The notes under the pieces are model-generated. The model saw only the letters and a list, made by a program, of their open reading frames with translations, had not been told where the DNA came from and did no database searches. A stretch of 64,000 bases of DNA from Streptomyces sp. NBC_01439. GTDB lineage: Bacteria > Actinomycetota > Actinomycetes > Streptomycetales > Streptomycetaceae. The stretch is taken from NCBI RefSeq assembly GCF_036227605.1, contig NZ_CP109487.1:7606001-7670000 (forward strand). Reading direction: 5' to 3'. Position 1 is the first letter of the stretch, and each line of letters opens with the position of its first letter. Made by a program: the position numbers and the translations under genes. This document shows, in pieces, positions 1-9,341 of the stretch.

Positions 1-115
1 GATGTGCCCGGTCGAACCGTTTCTCCGGCCTCGGCGTCCCCTGTGTGCTGTACCGCTTCATCTGTCGTATCCCGACAGGCCCCGGAGTCCGTGCCCGATG
101 AGGCAGGAGGACCCG
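1..115 (+). other. Upstream region of the riboflavin operon, no gene assigned
   Basis: No coding region is assigned here. A short hairpin, CTGTCG-N5-CGACAG, lies at 62-78, and the ribosome binding site AGGAGG of ribD is at 105-110. Streptomyces riboflavin operons are usually preceded by an FMN riboswitch. I looked for its conserved 3' elements and did not find them, so if one exists it lies to the left of the window. Confidence 0.5.
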
Positions 116-1249
116 GTGGCGACACACGCCGCGCACGCAGCACCCGACGCGGACACCCGTGCCATGCGCCGAGCCATCGAGCTCGCGGCCCGCGGACTCG
201 GCTCCACCAGCCCCAACCCGGTCGTCGGCTGCGTCATCACCGACGCTTCGGGCGCGATCGTCGGCGAGGGCTGGCACGAGCGGGCCGGCGGCCCGCACGC
301 CGAGGTCCACGCCCTGCGCGCGGCAGGCGAGGCCGCCCGCGGCGGCACCGCCTACGTCACCCTCGAACCCTGCAACCACACCGGCCGTACGGGGCCCTGC
401 GCCCAGGCCCTCGCAGGCGCCGGCATCACCCGCGTGGTCTACGCCGTATCCGACCCGAACCCGCAGGCCAGCGGCGGCGGCGCCACCCTGCGCGCCGCCG
501 GGATCGACACCACGGCCGGGCTCCTCGCGGACGAGGCCGAGGCGGGCAACGCCGCCTGGCTGACCTCCGTGCGCCTGGGCCGGCCGCACGTCACCTGGAA
601 GTACGCCGCCACCCTCGACGGCCGCAGCGCCGCCGCGGACGGCAGCAGCCGCTGGATCAGCTCCGCCGAGTCCCGGGCCGACGTCCACCGGCTGCGCGCC
701 GAGAGCGACGCCGTCCTCGTCGGCGGCGGCACCCTGCGCGCCGACGACCCGCACCTCGCCGTCCGCGGCGTGGAAGGCGCCGTGCAGCCGCTGCGGATCG
801 CCCTCGACGCCCGCGCCGAGCTCCGGCCGACCGCCCGCATCCTCGACGACGCCGCACCCACCCTGCTCGTCGTCGGCGAGGACGCCGACACCCGGCACCT
901 GCCCGGTGTCGAACTGCTCCGGCTGCCCCTGCACGACGGCCGCATCGCAGTCCACGACCTGCTCACCCGACTCTTCCAGCGCGGCCTGCGCTCCGTCCTG
1001 CTGGAAGGCGGGCCCACCCTGGCCGGCGCCTTCTTCGAAGGCGGCGCCGTCGACCGCGTCGTCGGCTACATCGCCCCGGCCCTGCTCGGCGCCGGCCCCG
1101 CGGCCCTCGCCGACGCCGGGATCAAGAACATCTCCGCCGCGCAGCGCCTCGACATCACCGAGGCCGTCCACATCGGCCCCGATCTCCGCATCACCGCAGT
1201 CCCCGTCCCCGCACCCACCGCCACCGCCACCGCCACCAAGGAGCACTGA
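116..1249 (+). CDS. ribD: Bifunctional riboflavin deaminase/reductase RibD
   Basis: RibD catalyses two successive cytosolic steps of riboflavin synthesis: deamination of the diaminopyrimidine intermediate and NADPH-dependent reduction of its ribosyl side chain. The N-terminal deaminase (about residues 15-155) shows the zinc motif HAE (61-63) with PC at 85-86 and a second Cys at 95. The C-terminal half (from about 160, starting WKYAATLDGR) is the reductase. The GTG start at 116 is chosen because AGGAGG sits 5 bases upstream; the in-frame ATG at 98 lacks such a site. The protein is 377 aa, normal for the family. It is the first gene of the operon in this window, and ribE begins at the base right after its stop codon. 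Confidence 0.95.
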   Translation: MATHAAHAAPDADTRAMRRAIELAARGLGSTSPNPVVGCVITDASGAIVGEGWHERAGGPHAEVHALRAAGEAARGGTAYVTLEPCNHTGRTGPCAQALAGAGITRVVYAVSDPNPQASGGGATLRAAGIDTTAGLLADEAEAGNAAWLTSVRLGRPHVTWKYAATLDGRSAAADGSSRWISSAESRADVHRLRAESDAVLVGGGTLRADDPHLAVRGVEGAVQPLRIALDARAELRPTARILDDAAPTLLVVGEDADTRHLPGVELLRLPLHDGRIAVHDLLTRLFQRGLRSVLLEGGPTLAGAFFEGGAVDRVVGYIAPALLGAGPAALADAGIKNISAAQRLDITEAVHIGPDLRITAVPVPAPTATATATKEH

Positions 1250-1873
1250 GTGTTCACCGGAATCGTCGAAGAACTGGGCGAGGTCACCGCTGTCGAGCAG
1301 CTCGAGGAAGCCTCCCGCTTCCGGCTGCGCGGCCCCCTCGTCACCGAAGGCGCCAAGCACGGTGACTCCATCGCGGTCAACGGCGTCTGCCTCACGGTCG
1401 TGGAGACCGCGGACGGCGAGTTCACCGCCGACGTCATGCAGGAGACCCTGAACCGCTCCAGCCTCGGCGCCCTGACCCAGGGCTCCCGGGTCAACCTGGA
1501 GCGTCCGATGGCCCTCGGCGGACGGCTCGGCGGCCACCTGGTCCAGGGGCACGTAGACGGAACCGGCGAGATCATCTCCCGGACCCCCTCCGAGCACTGG
1601 GAGATCGTCAAGGTCGCCCTCCCGAAGAACCTCTCCCGCTACGTCGTCGAGAAGGGCTCCATCACGGTCGACGGCGTCAGCCTCACCGTGGTCGAGGCCG
1701 CGGCCGACTGGTTCACCATCAGCCTCATCCCCACCACCCTCGCGCTGACCACCCTCGGCATCAAGCAGAGCGGCGACCCCGTCAACCTCGAGGTCGACGT
1801 CCTCGCCAAGTACGTCGAGCGCCTGCTGGCCGCCGGCGTGAACCCCCTGCACGCGGCGGGAGACGAGCAGTGA
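1250..1873 (+). CDS. ribE: Riboflavin synthase alpha chain
   Basis: This enzyme dismutates two molecules of 6,7-dimethyl-8-ribityllumazine into riboflavin and the pyrimidine precursor. The 207-aa protein has the hallmark N-terminus [10 protein letters not shown] and two homologous lumazine-binding repeats, visible as [12 protein letters not shown] in the first half and [12 protein letters not shown] in the second. The GTG start directly follows the ribD stop, with AAGGAG 6 bases upstream. Its stop overlaps the GTG of ribM (GTGA), so translation of the two is probably coupled. Confidence 0.96.
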   Translation: MFTGIVEELGEVTAVEQLEEASRFRLRGPLVTEGAKHGDSIAVNGVCLTVVETADGEFTADVMQETLNRSSLGALTQGSRVNLERPMALGGRLGGHLVQGHVDGTGEIISRTPSEHWEIVKVALPKNLSRYVVEKGSITVDGVSLTVVEAAADWFTISLIPTTLALTTLGIKQSGDPVNLEVDVLAKYVERLLAAGVNPLHAAGDEQ

Positions 1874-2523
1874 CCGCCCTGAACTGGCTCAACGCGGAGG
1901 CCTTCACCGTCTTCGGCCAGAAGGTCATCTGGTCCGACATGATCGGCAACCTGATGGGCCTGGCCGCGCTCGCGCTCGGCTGGCGCCGCTCCATCTGGAC
2001 CTGGCCCGCCCAGCTCCTCTCCGGCCTGATCCTCATCGCCGCCTACGCCTCCGCCCACCTCGCGGGCGGCGTCGGCAAGCAGCTCCTCGTCATCGGCGTG
2101 GCCGTCTTCGGCTGGCGCGCCTGGCAGCGCGGCCGCCAGCAGGCCCAGGACGGCTCCATCGCCGTGCGCACCGCCACCTGGAAGGAGCGCGGGCTCCTCC
2201 TGGCCGGTGCGGCGCTCGGCACCCTCGCCGTCGGCGGCCTCTTCACGCTCTTCCCGAACCTCTCGTGGAGCCCGTGGGCCGACGCGTACATCTTCGTCGG
2301 CACCATCGTCGCGATGGTCGCCCAGGCCCGCGGCCTCGTCGAGTTCTGGTTCGCCTGGCTCCTCGTCGACCTGGTCGGCGTCCCGCTCGCCTTCAGCAAC
2401 GGGCTGGCCTTCTCCGGCCTCGTCTACGTCGTGTACTTCGCCCTCGTGCTGTGGGGCGCCTACGACTGGTACCAGCGTTCCCGCACCAACCCCGCCCCGG
2501 CCCTGGAAGGAGCAACGGCATGA
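1870..2523 (+). CDS. ribM: PnuC-family riboflavin transporter RibM
   Basis: This is a 217-aa polytopic membrane protein of the PnuC vitamin-transporter type, rich in Trp and with about six to seven hydrophobic segments. Automatic annotation often calls this family a nicotinamide mononucleotide transporter. In Streptomyces riboflavin operons the gene between ribE and ribBA is RibM, a facilitator of riboflavin uptake (established for S. davaonensis). The assignment here rests on family plus operon position. The start codon overlaps the ribE stop, and the stop overlaps the ATG of ribBA (ATGA). Confidence 0.85.
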   Translation: MTALNWLNAEAFTVFGQKVIWSDMIGNLMGLAALALGWRRSIWTWPAQLLSGLILIAAYASAHLAGGVGKQLLVIGVAVFGWRAWQRGRQQAQDGSIAVRTATWKERGLLLAGAALGTLAVGGLFTLFPNLSWSPWADAYIFVGTIVAMVAQARGLVEFWFAWLLVDLVGVPLAFSNGLAFSGLVYVVYFALVLWGAYDWYQRSRTNPAPALEGATA

Positions 2524-3809
2524 CCAGCCTCAAGCCCGTGCCCGACATCCCCGAAGAGACCTTCCGCCTCGACCCCGTCGAGCAGGCCATCCGCGACATC
2601 GCGGCGGGCCGCCCCGTCGTCGTCGTCGACGACGAGGACCGCGAGAACGAGGGCGACCTCGTCATCGCCGCCGAGAAGGCCACCCCCGAGATCATCGCGT
2701 TCATGATGAGCGAGTGCCGCGGCCTGATCTGCGCCCCGATGGAGGGCGCCGAGCTGGACCGGCTCGAGCTCCCCCAGATGGTCACGAACAACACCGAGTC
2801 GATGAAGACCGCCTTCACCGTCTCCGTGGACGCGAGCGCCGCCCACGGCGTCTCCACCGGCATCTCGGCCGCCGACCGCGCCACCACCCTGCGACTCCTC
2901 GCCGACGGGGTCTCCGAGCCCGGTGACTTCGTCCGCCCCGGCCACGTCTTCCCGCTGCGCGCCAAGCCCGGCGGCGTCCTGGTCCGCAACGGCCACACCG
3001 AGGCCGCCGTGGACCTCGCCCGCCTCGCGGGCCTGCGCCCTGCCGGCGCCATCGTGGAGATCGCCGGCGAGGACGGCGTCATGCTGCGCCTGCCCGAGCT
3101 GATCCCCTTCGCCCGCAAGCATGGCCTGACGATCATCTCCATCGAGGACCTGATCGCCTACCGCCGCTCCGCCGAGCCCACCGTGCGCCGCGAGGCCGAG
3201 GTCAGCCTGCCGACCGCCTTCGGCGAGTTCACGGCGTACGGCTACCGCTCCACCGTCGACGGCGTCGAGCACGTCGCCCTCGTCCACGGCGAGGTCGGCG
3301 ACGGATCCGACATCCTCGTCCGGATCCACTCCGAGTGCCTGACCGGCGACATCTTCGCCTCCCAGCGCTGCGACTGCGGCCCCCAGCTGCACGCCTCCAT
3401 GGAACGCATCAAGGCCGAGGGCCGCGGCATCGTCGTCTACCTGCGCGGCCACGAGGGCCGCGGCATCGGGCTCCTGTCCAAGCTGCGCGCGTACGAGCTC
3501 CAGGAGCGCGGCCGCGACACCCTCGACGCCAATCTGGAACTCGGCCTGCCCGCCGACGCCCGCGACTACGGCGCCGGCGCCCAGATCCTCGCCGACCTCG
3601 GCGTGCACGGCGTCCGGCTGATGACCAACAACCCCGAGAAGTCCGACGCCCTGGTCCGGCACGGCATCACGGTCACCAGCCGGGAGTCGATGCCGGTGGA
3701 GGCCGGCGAGCACAATCTGCGGTACCTGCGCACCAAGCGGGACCGGATGGGTCACGACCTGCCCTGGCTGGACGGGCCCGTGACCACCTCCGCCTGCGGC
3801 AACCAGTAA
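2520..3809 (+). CDS. ribBA: Bifunctional DHBP synthase / GTP cyclohydrolase II
   Basis: The fusion supplies both riboflavin precursors: 3,4-dihydroxy-2-butanone 4-phosphate from ribulose 5-phosphate and a diaminopyrimidine from GTP. The RibB half (residues about 15-220) carries the acidic metal-binding stretch [11 protein letters not shown] near 37-47 and RPGHVFPL. The RibA half (about 225-425) has the zinc cysteines in [18 protein letters not shown]. The protein is 429 aa, the standard length. The ATG overlaps the ribM stop, and a GGAAGGAG-like site lies just upstream. Confidence 0.96.
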   Translation: MTSLKPVPDIPEETFRLDPVEQAIRDIAAGRPVVVVDDEDRENEGDLVIAAEKATPEIIAFMMSECRGLICAPMEGAELDRLELPQMVTNNTESMKTAFTVSVDASAAHGVSTGISAADRATTLRLLADGVSEPGDFVRPGHVFPLRAKPGGVLVRNGHTEAAVDLARLAGLRPAGAIVEIAGEDGVMLRLPELIPFARKHGLTIISIEDLIAYRRSAEPTVRREAEVSLPTAFGEFTAYGYRSTVDGVEHVALVHGEVGDGSDILVRIHSECLTGDIFASQRCDCGPQLHASMERIKAEGRGIVVYLRGHEGRGIGLLSKLRAYELQERGRDTLDANLELGLPADARDYGAGAQILADLGVHGVRLMTNNPEKSDALVRHGITVTSRESMPVEAGEHNLRYLRTKRDRMGHDLPWLDGPVTTSACGNQ

Positions 3810-3872
3810 GCACGCACCACCACCCGTACGCACATCCACCCCACCCATCACGAACCACCAAGGAGCAGAGCT

Positions 3873-4358
3873 GTGAGCGGCAAGGGCGCACCCGAACTGA
3901 GCGTGAAGAACTGCGGAGACCTCCGAGTCGCCGTGATCGCGGCCCAGTGGCACGAGAAGGTCATGGACGGACTGGTCGACGGAGCCCTGCGGGCCCTGCA
4001 CGAGCTGGGCATCGACGAGCCCACCCTGCTCCGGGTCCCCGGCAGCTTCGAGCTCCCGGTCGTGGCGAAGGTGCTGGCCGGTCGCGGCTACGACGCCATC
4101 GTCGCCCTCGGCGTGGTCATCCGCGGCGGCACCCCGCACTTCGACTACGTCTGCCAGGGCGTCACCCAGGGCCTGGTACAGGTCTCGATCGACACCGGAG
4201 TCCCCGTCGGCTTCGGAGTACTGACCTGCGACAACGACGAGCAGGCGCTGGACCGCGCCGGGCTCGAGGGGTCGAACGAGGACAAGGGGCACGAAGCGGT
4301 CACCGCCGCGGTCGCCACCGCCATGACCCTGCGCACCGTGAGCGAGCCCTGGCGCTAG
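3873..4358 (+). CDS. ribH: 6,7-dimethyl-8-ribityllumazine synthase
   Basis: RibH condenses the RibA/RibD pyrimidine product with the RibB product to form lumazine, the substrate of RibE. The 161-aa protein has the family motifs [12 protein letters not shown] and [15 protein letters not shown], where the His of the second is the catalytic base in the family. It starts with GTG preceded by AAGGAG. It is the last rib gene, 63 bases after ribBA. Confidence 0.95.
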   Translation: MSGKGAPELSVKNCGDLRVAVIAAQWHEKVMDGLVDGALRALHELGIDEPTLLRVPGSFELPVVAKVLAGRGYDAIVALGVVIRGGTPHFDYVCQGVTQGLVQVSIDTGVPVGFGVLTCDNDEQALDRAGLEGSNEDKGHEAVTAAVATAMTLRTVSEPWR

Positions 4359-4416
4359 TCCAAGGAGTGAACCCCGGCACCGGGGCACCCGGGTGAGCCC
4401 GTACTCTAAGGGCATC

Positions 4417-4698
4417 ATGGCTGACAAGACCCCCAAGACCTTCGAGGAGCTCTTCGCCGAGCTCCAGCGCAAGGCCGCCGAAGGCGACCCCAGCACCTCC
4501 CGCACCGCCGAGCTCGTCCACAAGGGCGTCCATGCCATCGGCAAGAAGGTCGTCGAGGAGGCCGCCGAGGTCTGGATGGCCGCCGAGTACGAGGGCAAGG
4601 AAGCCGCCGCCGAGGAGATCTCCCAGCTGCTCTACCACGTCCAGGTGATGATGGTGGCGCGGGGGATCTCCCTCGACGACGTCTACGCGCACCTCTGA
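4417..4698 (+). CDS. hisE: Phosphoribosyl-ATP pyrophosphohydrolase
   Basis: HisE hydrolyses phosphoribosyl-ATP to phosphoribosyl-AMP, the second step of histidine synthesis. The 93-aa protein contains the metal-binding helix [12 protein letters not shown] and ends LDDVYAHL, typical of actinobacterial HisE. The ATG at 4417 is preferred over an upstream GTG at 4393 because the conserved protein starts at MADKT; AAGG at 4408-4411 could serve as ribosome binding site. A TACTCT hexamer at 4402-4407 could also be a -10 box giving a very short leader. Confidence 0.93.
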   Translation: MADKTPKTFEELFAELQRKAAEGDPSTSRTAELVHKGVHAIGKKVVEEAAEVWMAAEYEGKEAAAEEISQLLYHVQVMMVARGISLDDVYAHL

Positions 4699-4754
4699 AC
4701 CCCGGCACGCACACCCGCCCGCAAACCCGTAATCCACGCCCCAAAGGAAGCCCC

Positions 4755-5603
4755 ATGCTGCGCATCGCCGTCCCCAACAAGGGTTCACTCTCCGGACCGG
4801 CGTCGGCGATGCTCCATGAGGCCGGTTACCGGATGCGCAAGGAGTCCAAGGAGCTCGTGGTCGTCGACCCCGAGAACGAGGTGGAGTTCTTCTACCTCCG
4901 CCCCAAGGACATCGCGATCTACGTCTCCTCGGGCAAGCTCGACATCGGCATCACCGGCCGCGACCTGCTGCTCGACTCCGGCGCCAGCGCCGAGGAGATC
5001 CTGCCGCTGAACTTCGGCCGCTCCACCTTCCGCTACGCCACCACCCCCGGCACGGCGAAGGGCCCCGAGGACTTCGGCGGGATGACGATCGCGACCTCGT
5101 ACGAGGGGATCGTCGCCAAGCACCTCGCCGAGAAGGGCATCGACGCCTCCGTCGTGCACCTCGACGGTGCGGTCGAGACCGCCATCCAGCTCGGCGTCGC
5201 CCAGATCATCGCGGACGTCGTCGAGACCGGCACCAGCCTGCGCAACGCCGGACTGGAGGTCATCGGCGAGCCGATCCTCACCTCCGAGGCCGTCGTCATC
5301 CGCGGCAACGGCGCCGACGCCGACGACCCGCAGGTCCAGCAGTTCCTGCGCCGCCTGCAGGGCGTCCTGGTGGCCCGCAGCTACGTGATGATGGACTACG
5401 ACTGCCGCGCCGAGCACCTGGAGCGCGCGGTCGCCCTCACCCCCGGCCTGGAGTCGCCGACCGTCTCCCCGCTGCACAACGAGGGCTGGGTCGCCGTCCG
5501 CGCGATGGTCCCCGCCAAGGAAGCGCAGCGGATCATGGACGACCTGTACGAGCTCGGCGCGCGCGCGATCCTCACCACCTCGATCCACGCCTGCCGCCTC
5601 TAG
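4755..5603 (+). CDS. hisG: ATP phosphoribosyltransferase, long form
   Basis: HisG joins ATP and PRPP in the first committed step of histidine synthesis. At 282 aa this is the long form, with a catalytic part (about 1-210) including LGVAQIIADVVETGTSLRNAGL around the PRPP site, and a C-terminal ACT-like regulatory domain (about 210-282, AMVPAKEAQRIMDDLYELGARAI) that binds histidine for feedback inhibition in the family. It follows hisE by 56 bases, with an AAGGAAG ribosome binding site. Confidence 0.95.
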   Translation: MLRIAVPNKGSLSGPASAMLHEAGYRMRKESKELVVVDPENEVEFFYLRPKDIAIYVSSGKLDIGITGRDLLLDSGASAEEILPLNFGRSTFRYATTPGTAKGPEDFGGMTIATSYEGIVAKHLAEKGIDASVVHLDGAVETAIQLGVAQIIADVVETGTSLRNAGLEVIGEPILTSEAVVIRGNGADADDPQVQQFLRRLQGVLVARSYVMMDYDCRAEHLERAVALTPGLESPTVSPLHNEGWVAVRAMVPAKEAQRIMDDLYELGARAILTTSIHACRL

Positions 5604-5680
5604 CCCGTCCCTCGGGCCCGGCGTGCAACCCGGCACGCCGCCCACCGACCCGCACGCCACCTCCAGAAGGCACCGCACCA

Positions 5681-6145
5681 ATGGCCGAGTCCGCCGCCCA
5701 GCCCGCCGCACCCACCCTGCCGGTCACCTTCCGGCCGACCCGCACCCGGGTCGTCCTGCTGGGCGTCGGCCTCGCCATGTTCGTCACCATCACGGCGATC
5801 GCCCTGCTGCTGGAGAACCTCAGCCCGGGCGAGCGGATCAGCTTCGTCTTCACCGCCGTCCTGATGAGCTCCGTACTCGTCCTGCTCAGCCGCCCCAAGG
5901 TGGTCGCGGACGAGACCGGCGTCACGGTCGTCAACCTGACCAACACCCGCCGCCTGGAGTGGGCCCAGATCCTGCGGGTCAACCTCCGCCCGGGCGACCC
6001 GTGGGTGTTCCTCGACCTCAGCGACGGCACCAGCCTGCCCGCCCTCGGCATCCAGCCGGGCATCGCCAAGCAGCAGGCGATCGGCGACGCCCGAGCCCTG
6101 CGCACCCTGGCCGAAACCCACGGAACGGGCACCGGCGACCACTGA
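5681..6145 (+). CDS. Small PH-like domain membrane protein
   Basis: The 154-aa protein has two hydrophobic segments (about residues 24-43 and 53-70), followed by a beta-rich soluble domain (KVVADETGVTVVNLTNTRRLEWAQI) that looks like the bacterial PH-like fold common in actinobacteria. Its function is unknown. It follows hisG by 77 bases on the same strand and is a frequent neighbour of hisG in Streptomyces, though nothing links it to histidine synthesis. Confidence 0.75.
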   Translation: MAESAAQPAAPTLPVTFRPTRTRVVLLGVGLAMFVTITAIALLLENLSPGERISFVFTAVLMSSVLVLLSRPKVVADETGVTVVNLTNTRRLEWAQILRVNLRPGDPWVFLDLSDGTSLPALGIQPGIAKQQAIGDARALRTLAETHGTGTGDH

Positions 6146-6173
6146 GTCGGCCGATCCCCACGGCTGCGTACCG

Positions 6174-6201
6174 TTGCGGCCGGGATCTCAATGACTACCC
6201 T
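6174..6201 (+). promoter_or_regulatory. Candidate housekeeping promoter of the CNNM pair
   Basis: TTGCGG (6174-6179) and TACCCT (6196-6201) are separated by 16 bases, a reasonable match to the Streptomyces HrdB consensus. If used, transcription would start near 6208 and leave a leader of about 138 bases before the ATG at 6346. Confidence 0.35.
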
Positions 6202-6207
6202 GGTGGC

Positions 6208-6345
6208 GGGGCGCAGCCGTGCGCCCTCCCATCGGCCCCGGGACCTCGTGGCCCGTGGGCACCTGCGACTTGAGGAGTGACTCCCTCCAGCAATGGACGG
6301 ATCGTCCGGTAGTACCCGCGCCGCCCTCCCCTCGGAGGCGGCGGC
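6208..6345 (+). other. Possible structured leader with SD-sequestering hairpin
   Basis: The leader contains four potential hairpins: GGGCGCA/TGCGCCC (6209-6226), a dyad GGAGT-G-ACTCC (6274-6284), GGACG/CGTCC (6295-6307), and a terminal hairpin at 6319-6343. The last pairs 6326-6329 (CTCC) with 6334-6337 (GGAG) and extends below with one bulge, so it would hide the ribosome binding site GGAGG just before the ATG at 6346. I do not recognise a known riboswitch class. Confidence 0.3.
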
Positions 6346-7746
6346 ATGACCATCCCGCTACTTCTTCTTGCGGCGGCCTTCGCCCTGATCCTCGCCAACG
6401 GTTTCTTCGTGGCCGCCGAGTTCGGCCTCGTGACCGTGGAGCGACCCGACGCCGAACGCGCCGCAGCCGACGGAGACCGCCGTGCCCGCACGGTGGTCAA
6501 GGCCCTACGGGAGCTGTCCTTCCAGCTCTCCGGCACCCAACTCGGCATCACCATCACCTCCCTCGTGGTCGGCATGCTCGCCGAGCCCGCCCTCGCCGCA
6601 CTGCTGGCCGGGCCGCTCGCCGCGACCGGCCTGCCGAAGGGAGCCGTCTCCGGTGTCGCCGTCGTCATCGGCATGCTGCTCGCCTCCGCCGTCCAGATGG
6701 TCGTCGGCGAGCTCGTCCCGAAGAACTGGGCGGTCTCCCGACCGCTCCAGGTGGCCCGCTTCGTCGCCGGCCCCCAGCAGGTCTTCTCCCGCGCCTTCCG
6801 TCCGGTCATCGCCGGCCTCAACGCCGTGGCCAACCGCCTCGTGCGGGCGCTCGGCGTGGAACCGACCGAGGAGATGGCGTCCGCCCGGACCCCCGGCGAG
6901 CTGCTCTCCCTGGTCCGCCATTCGGCGCAGGCCGGCGCCCTCGAACAGGACACCGCCGACCTCTTCGTCCGGACCCTCTCGCTGGGCGAGCTCACGGCCC
7001 AGCACGTCATGACCCCCCGGGTGAAGGTCAGCGCCCTGATGCACACGGCGACCGCGGCCGACGTGCTCAACCTGACCCGCGCCACGGGCCTGTCCCGCTT
7101 CCCCGTCTACCGCGACCGCATCGACGAGATCACCGGCGTCGTCCACCTCAAGGACGCGCTCGCCGTGCGCGAAACCGAACGCGACCGCACGAGCGTGAGC
7201 CGGATCTGCGTCGCCCCGCTGCTGGTGCCCGGCTCCCTGCCGGTGCAGCCGCTGCTGGAGCGGCTGCGCAGCGAGCAGCCGATGGCCGTGGTCGTCGACG
7301 AGTACGGCGGTACCGCCGGCGTCGTCACGCTGGAGGACATCGTGGAGGAACTCGTCGGCGAGGTCCGCGACGAGCACGACCTCGCCGAGGACGAGGCCCC
7401 CGAACTGGCCGCCGTACCGTCCGAGGACGGCCGCCCCTCCTGGGAGGCCGACGGCAGCTGCCGGGTGCAGACCCTGCGCCGCATAGGCCTGGAAGTGCCC
7501 GAAGGCCCGTACGAGACCGTCGCCGGCCTCGTCGCCGACCTGCTCGGCCGGATCCCCGCCCCCGGGGACCGCGCGGAACTCCCCGGCTGGAAGCTGTCCG
7601 TCCGCCGCGTCGGCCGCAACCGCGCCGAGCGGGTCCGGCTGGTCCGGCTGGCGGCGGTGCCCGCGGCCGGTGCGTACCGGCCCGCGGCCGACGGCGCGGC
7701 CGTGCCCGAACCGAAGCGGGCCGAGCTGGAAGGCGCCGCCCGATGA
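6346..7746 (+). CDS. CNNM/CorC-family membrane protein with CBS pair (first of two)
   Basis: The 466-aa protein has the CNNM layout: an N-terminal membrane domain (DUF21, about 1-190, with LILANGFFVAAEFGLV and GELVPKNWA), a pair of CBS domains (about 205-335) and a C-terminal CorC/HlyC transporter-associated domain (about 350-440). Such proteins are often labelled hemolysins, but in characterised members they act in Mg2+/Co2+ export or its control. The ATG is preceded by GGAGG. The stop overlaps the ATG of a shorter paralogue (ATGA), so the two are probably made together and may form a complex. Confidence 0.88.
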   Translation: MTIPLLLLAAAFALILANGFFVAAEFGLVTVERPDAERAAADGDRRARTVVKALRELSFQLSGTQLGITITSLVVGMLAEPALAALLAGPLAATGLPKGAVSGVAVVIGMLLASAVQMVVGELVPKNWAVSRPLQVARFVAGPQQVFSRAFRPVIAGLNAVANRLVRALGVEPTEEMASARTPGELLSLVRHSAQAGALEQDTADLFVRTLSLGELTAQHVMTPRVKVSALMHTATAADVLNLTRATGLSRFPVYRDRIDEITGVVHLKDALAVRETERDRTSVSRICVAPLLVPGSLPVQPLLERLRSEQPMAVVVDEYGGTAGVVTLEDIVEELVGEVRDEHDLAEDEAPELAAVPSEDGRPSWEADGSCRVQTLRRIGLEVPEGPYETVAGLVADLLGRIPAPGDRAELPGWKLSVRRVGRNRAERVRLVRLAAVPAAGAYRPAADGAAVPEPKRAELEGAAR

Positions 7747-8786
7747 ACGCGCTCCAACTCCTCTTCGCCCTGTTGCTGGTCCTCGCCAACGGCTTCTTCG
7801 TCGGCGCCGAGTTCGCGCTCGTCTCCGTACGGCGCAGCCAGATCGAGCCCCTCGCGGCCGGTTCCAAGCGGGCCCGCCAGGTGCTCCACGGCTTGGAGAA
7901 CCTGCCCCGCATGATGGCCGCCGCACAGTTCGGCATCACCGTCTGCTCGCTCACCCTCGGCGCGGTCGCCGAGCCCACCGTGGCCCGGCTGCTGGAGCCC
8001 TTCTTCCACGCCGTCCACGTACCGCAGGGCCTGATCCACCCCCTCGGCTACGCGTTCGCGCTCGCCGCCGTGGTCTTCCTGCACCTGGTGATCGGCGAAA
8101 TGGTGCCGAAGAACCTGGCCATGGCGGCCCCGGAGAAGACCGCCCTGTGGTTCAGTCCCGGCCTGGTGGCCTTCGCCCGCCTGTGCGGGCCGGTCACCAC
8201 CGCGCTCGGTGCCTGCGCCGCGCTCGTCCTGAAGCTCTTCAAGGTGGAGCCCAAGGACGAGGTCGAGGCCGTCTACACCTCCGCCCAGCTGGGCCGGCTC
8301 CTCAAGGACTCCCGGCAGGCCGGGCTCCTGGAGCCGGTCGAGCAGGAGCGGCTGGAGGACGCGCTGGAACTGGGCAGCCGCCCCGTCACCGACGTCCTCC
8401 TCGGACCGGACCGACTGGTCACGGTCGGCCCGGCGGTGACCCCGCGGCAGATCGAGCAGTTGACCGTCCGCACCGGCTACTCCCGTTTCCCCGTCCGTGC
8501 CGACAGCGGCGCCTTCATGGGCTACCTGCACGTCAAGGACGTACTGGACCTGGAGGACAGGGAGCGGGCCGTCCCGCAGCGGGTCTGGCGCCGGATGACC
8601 ACGCTGTGCGCCACCGTCCCGCTGGACGACGCCCTCGGCGTCATGCGCCGGGACGCCACGCACCTCGCGCAGGTGGCGGATCCGGGGGGCCGGGTCCTCG
8701 GCCTGGTCGCCCTGGAGGACGTCCTCGAAATGCTGGTCGGCGAGGTCCGCGACCCGGCCCACCGGGTGGCGCCCGCCCGCCGCTAG
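7743..8786 (+). CDS. CNNM-family membrane protein with CBS pair (second of two)
   Basis: This 347-aa paralogue of the preceding gene has the same membrane domain (about 1-190, with VLANGFFVGAEFALV and GEMVPKNLAM) and a CBS pair (about 205-340), but it ends before any CorC/HlyC C-terminal domain. Pairs of one long and one short CNNM protein in tandem are common in actinobacteria. The ATG overlaps the upstream stop codon, implying translational coupling. A role in divalent metal transport is inferred from the family. Confidence 0.87.
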   Translation: MNALQLLFALLLVLANGFFVGAEFALVSVRRSQIEPLAAGSKRARQVLHGLENLPRMMAAAQFGITVCSLTLGAVAEPTVARLLEPFFHAVHVPQGLIHPLGYAFALAAVVFLHLVIGEMVPKNLAMAAPEKTALWFSPGLVAFARLCGPVTTALGACAALVLKLFKVEPKDEVEAVYTSAQLGRLLKDSRQAGLLEPVEQERLEDALELGSRPVTDVLLGPDRLVTVGPAVTPRQIEQLTVRTGYSRFPVRADSGAFMGYLHVKDVLDLEDRERAVPQRVWRRMTTLCATVPLDDALGVMRRDATHLAQVADPGGRVLGLVALEDVLEMLVGEVRDPAHRVAPARR

Positions 8787-9341
8787 GCCGTCGACCGGTC
8801 GTTCCGCCCCCGGGCCCTCGCGGGTCCGGGGGCAGAGCTCGTGGGAGGAGGCGTCCAGATCGCGGGCGACGTGGACGAAGCCGGTGTGGACGAAGCCGGT
8901 GCGGACGAAGTCGGTGTGAGGTCAGTCACACAAGGTCGGTTCGGGTGCGTTCCGGTGAACCTCGACCGGGTCCCGGCCGTCTTGATGGCCGGATCGTCGG
9001 TTCGGGTATCCGGGCTGGACTTCACGGTCTGCGACGCGGAACACTACGATGCCAGCGATCTTCCGGCGTCCCGGTCCGGCTCCGGCCGTGGGACCTCCGG
9101 GATGCACGGGGGTCCGGTCACCGTACGTCGGCCGCCTCGCGATTGACCGACCGATCCCCGTTTAGCCAGTAGCCGACGGGGGCAAGACGCCGGTTTGCTA
9201 GCGTGTCGGACGTGGAGTCCCGTCGGTCATGCCGGGGACGCGTGTCGCCGGGGAGTCCCCGGCCGATGCCCGCTGACCTCGCTCGCCCTGCCGAGCCGGC
9301 CCGACCTGCGGCAGAGTGCCGCTTCACGGAAGCGATGTGAC
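8787..9341. other. 555-base intergenic region with a 15-bp triplicated repeat
   Basis: No convincing gene is present. A 15-bp unit starting GTGGACGAAGCCGGT occurs three times in tandem at 8871-8915, the last copy with two changes. A possible -35 (TTGACC, 9143-9148) and a -10-like TAGCGT at 9199-9204 lie in the 3' part and may drive the downstream membrane protein gene. Short open frames across the region have no ribosome binding site and no recognisable protein. Confidence 0.45.
8871..8915. repeat. Three tandem copies of a 15-bp unit
   Basis: Copies run 8871-8885, 8886-8900 (identical) and 8901-8915 (two substitutions). A multiple-of-three unit keeps any open frame through it intact, as Val-Asp-Glu-Ala-Gly repeats, but no gene could be supported. 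Confidence 0.85.

Noticed and set aside
1..115. FMN riboswitch upstream of ribD
   Set aside because: CCGAC, AGTCCG and GATG appear in the right order (73-100), but spacing and flanking bases do not fit the conserved RFN 3' half, and the 5' half would lie outside the window.
6219..8786. 855-residue open frame through both CNNM genes
   Set aside because: It fuses an Arg/Pro-rich wrong-frame translation to the second CNNM protein. The two overlapping genes in their own frames explain the DNA.
8841..9146. 101-residue frame across the 15-bp repeat
   Set aside because: It has a GTG start with no convincing conservation or domain. Composition after the repeat is not protein-like enough to support a gene.
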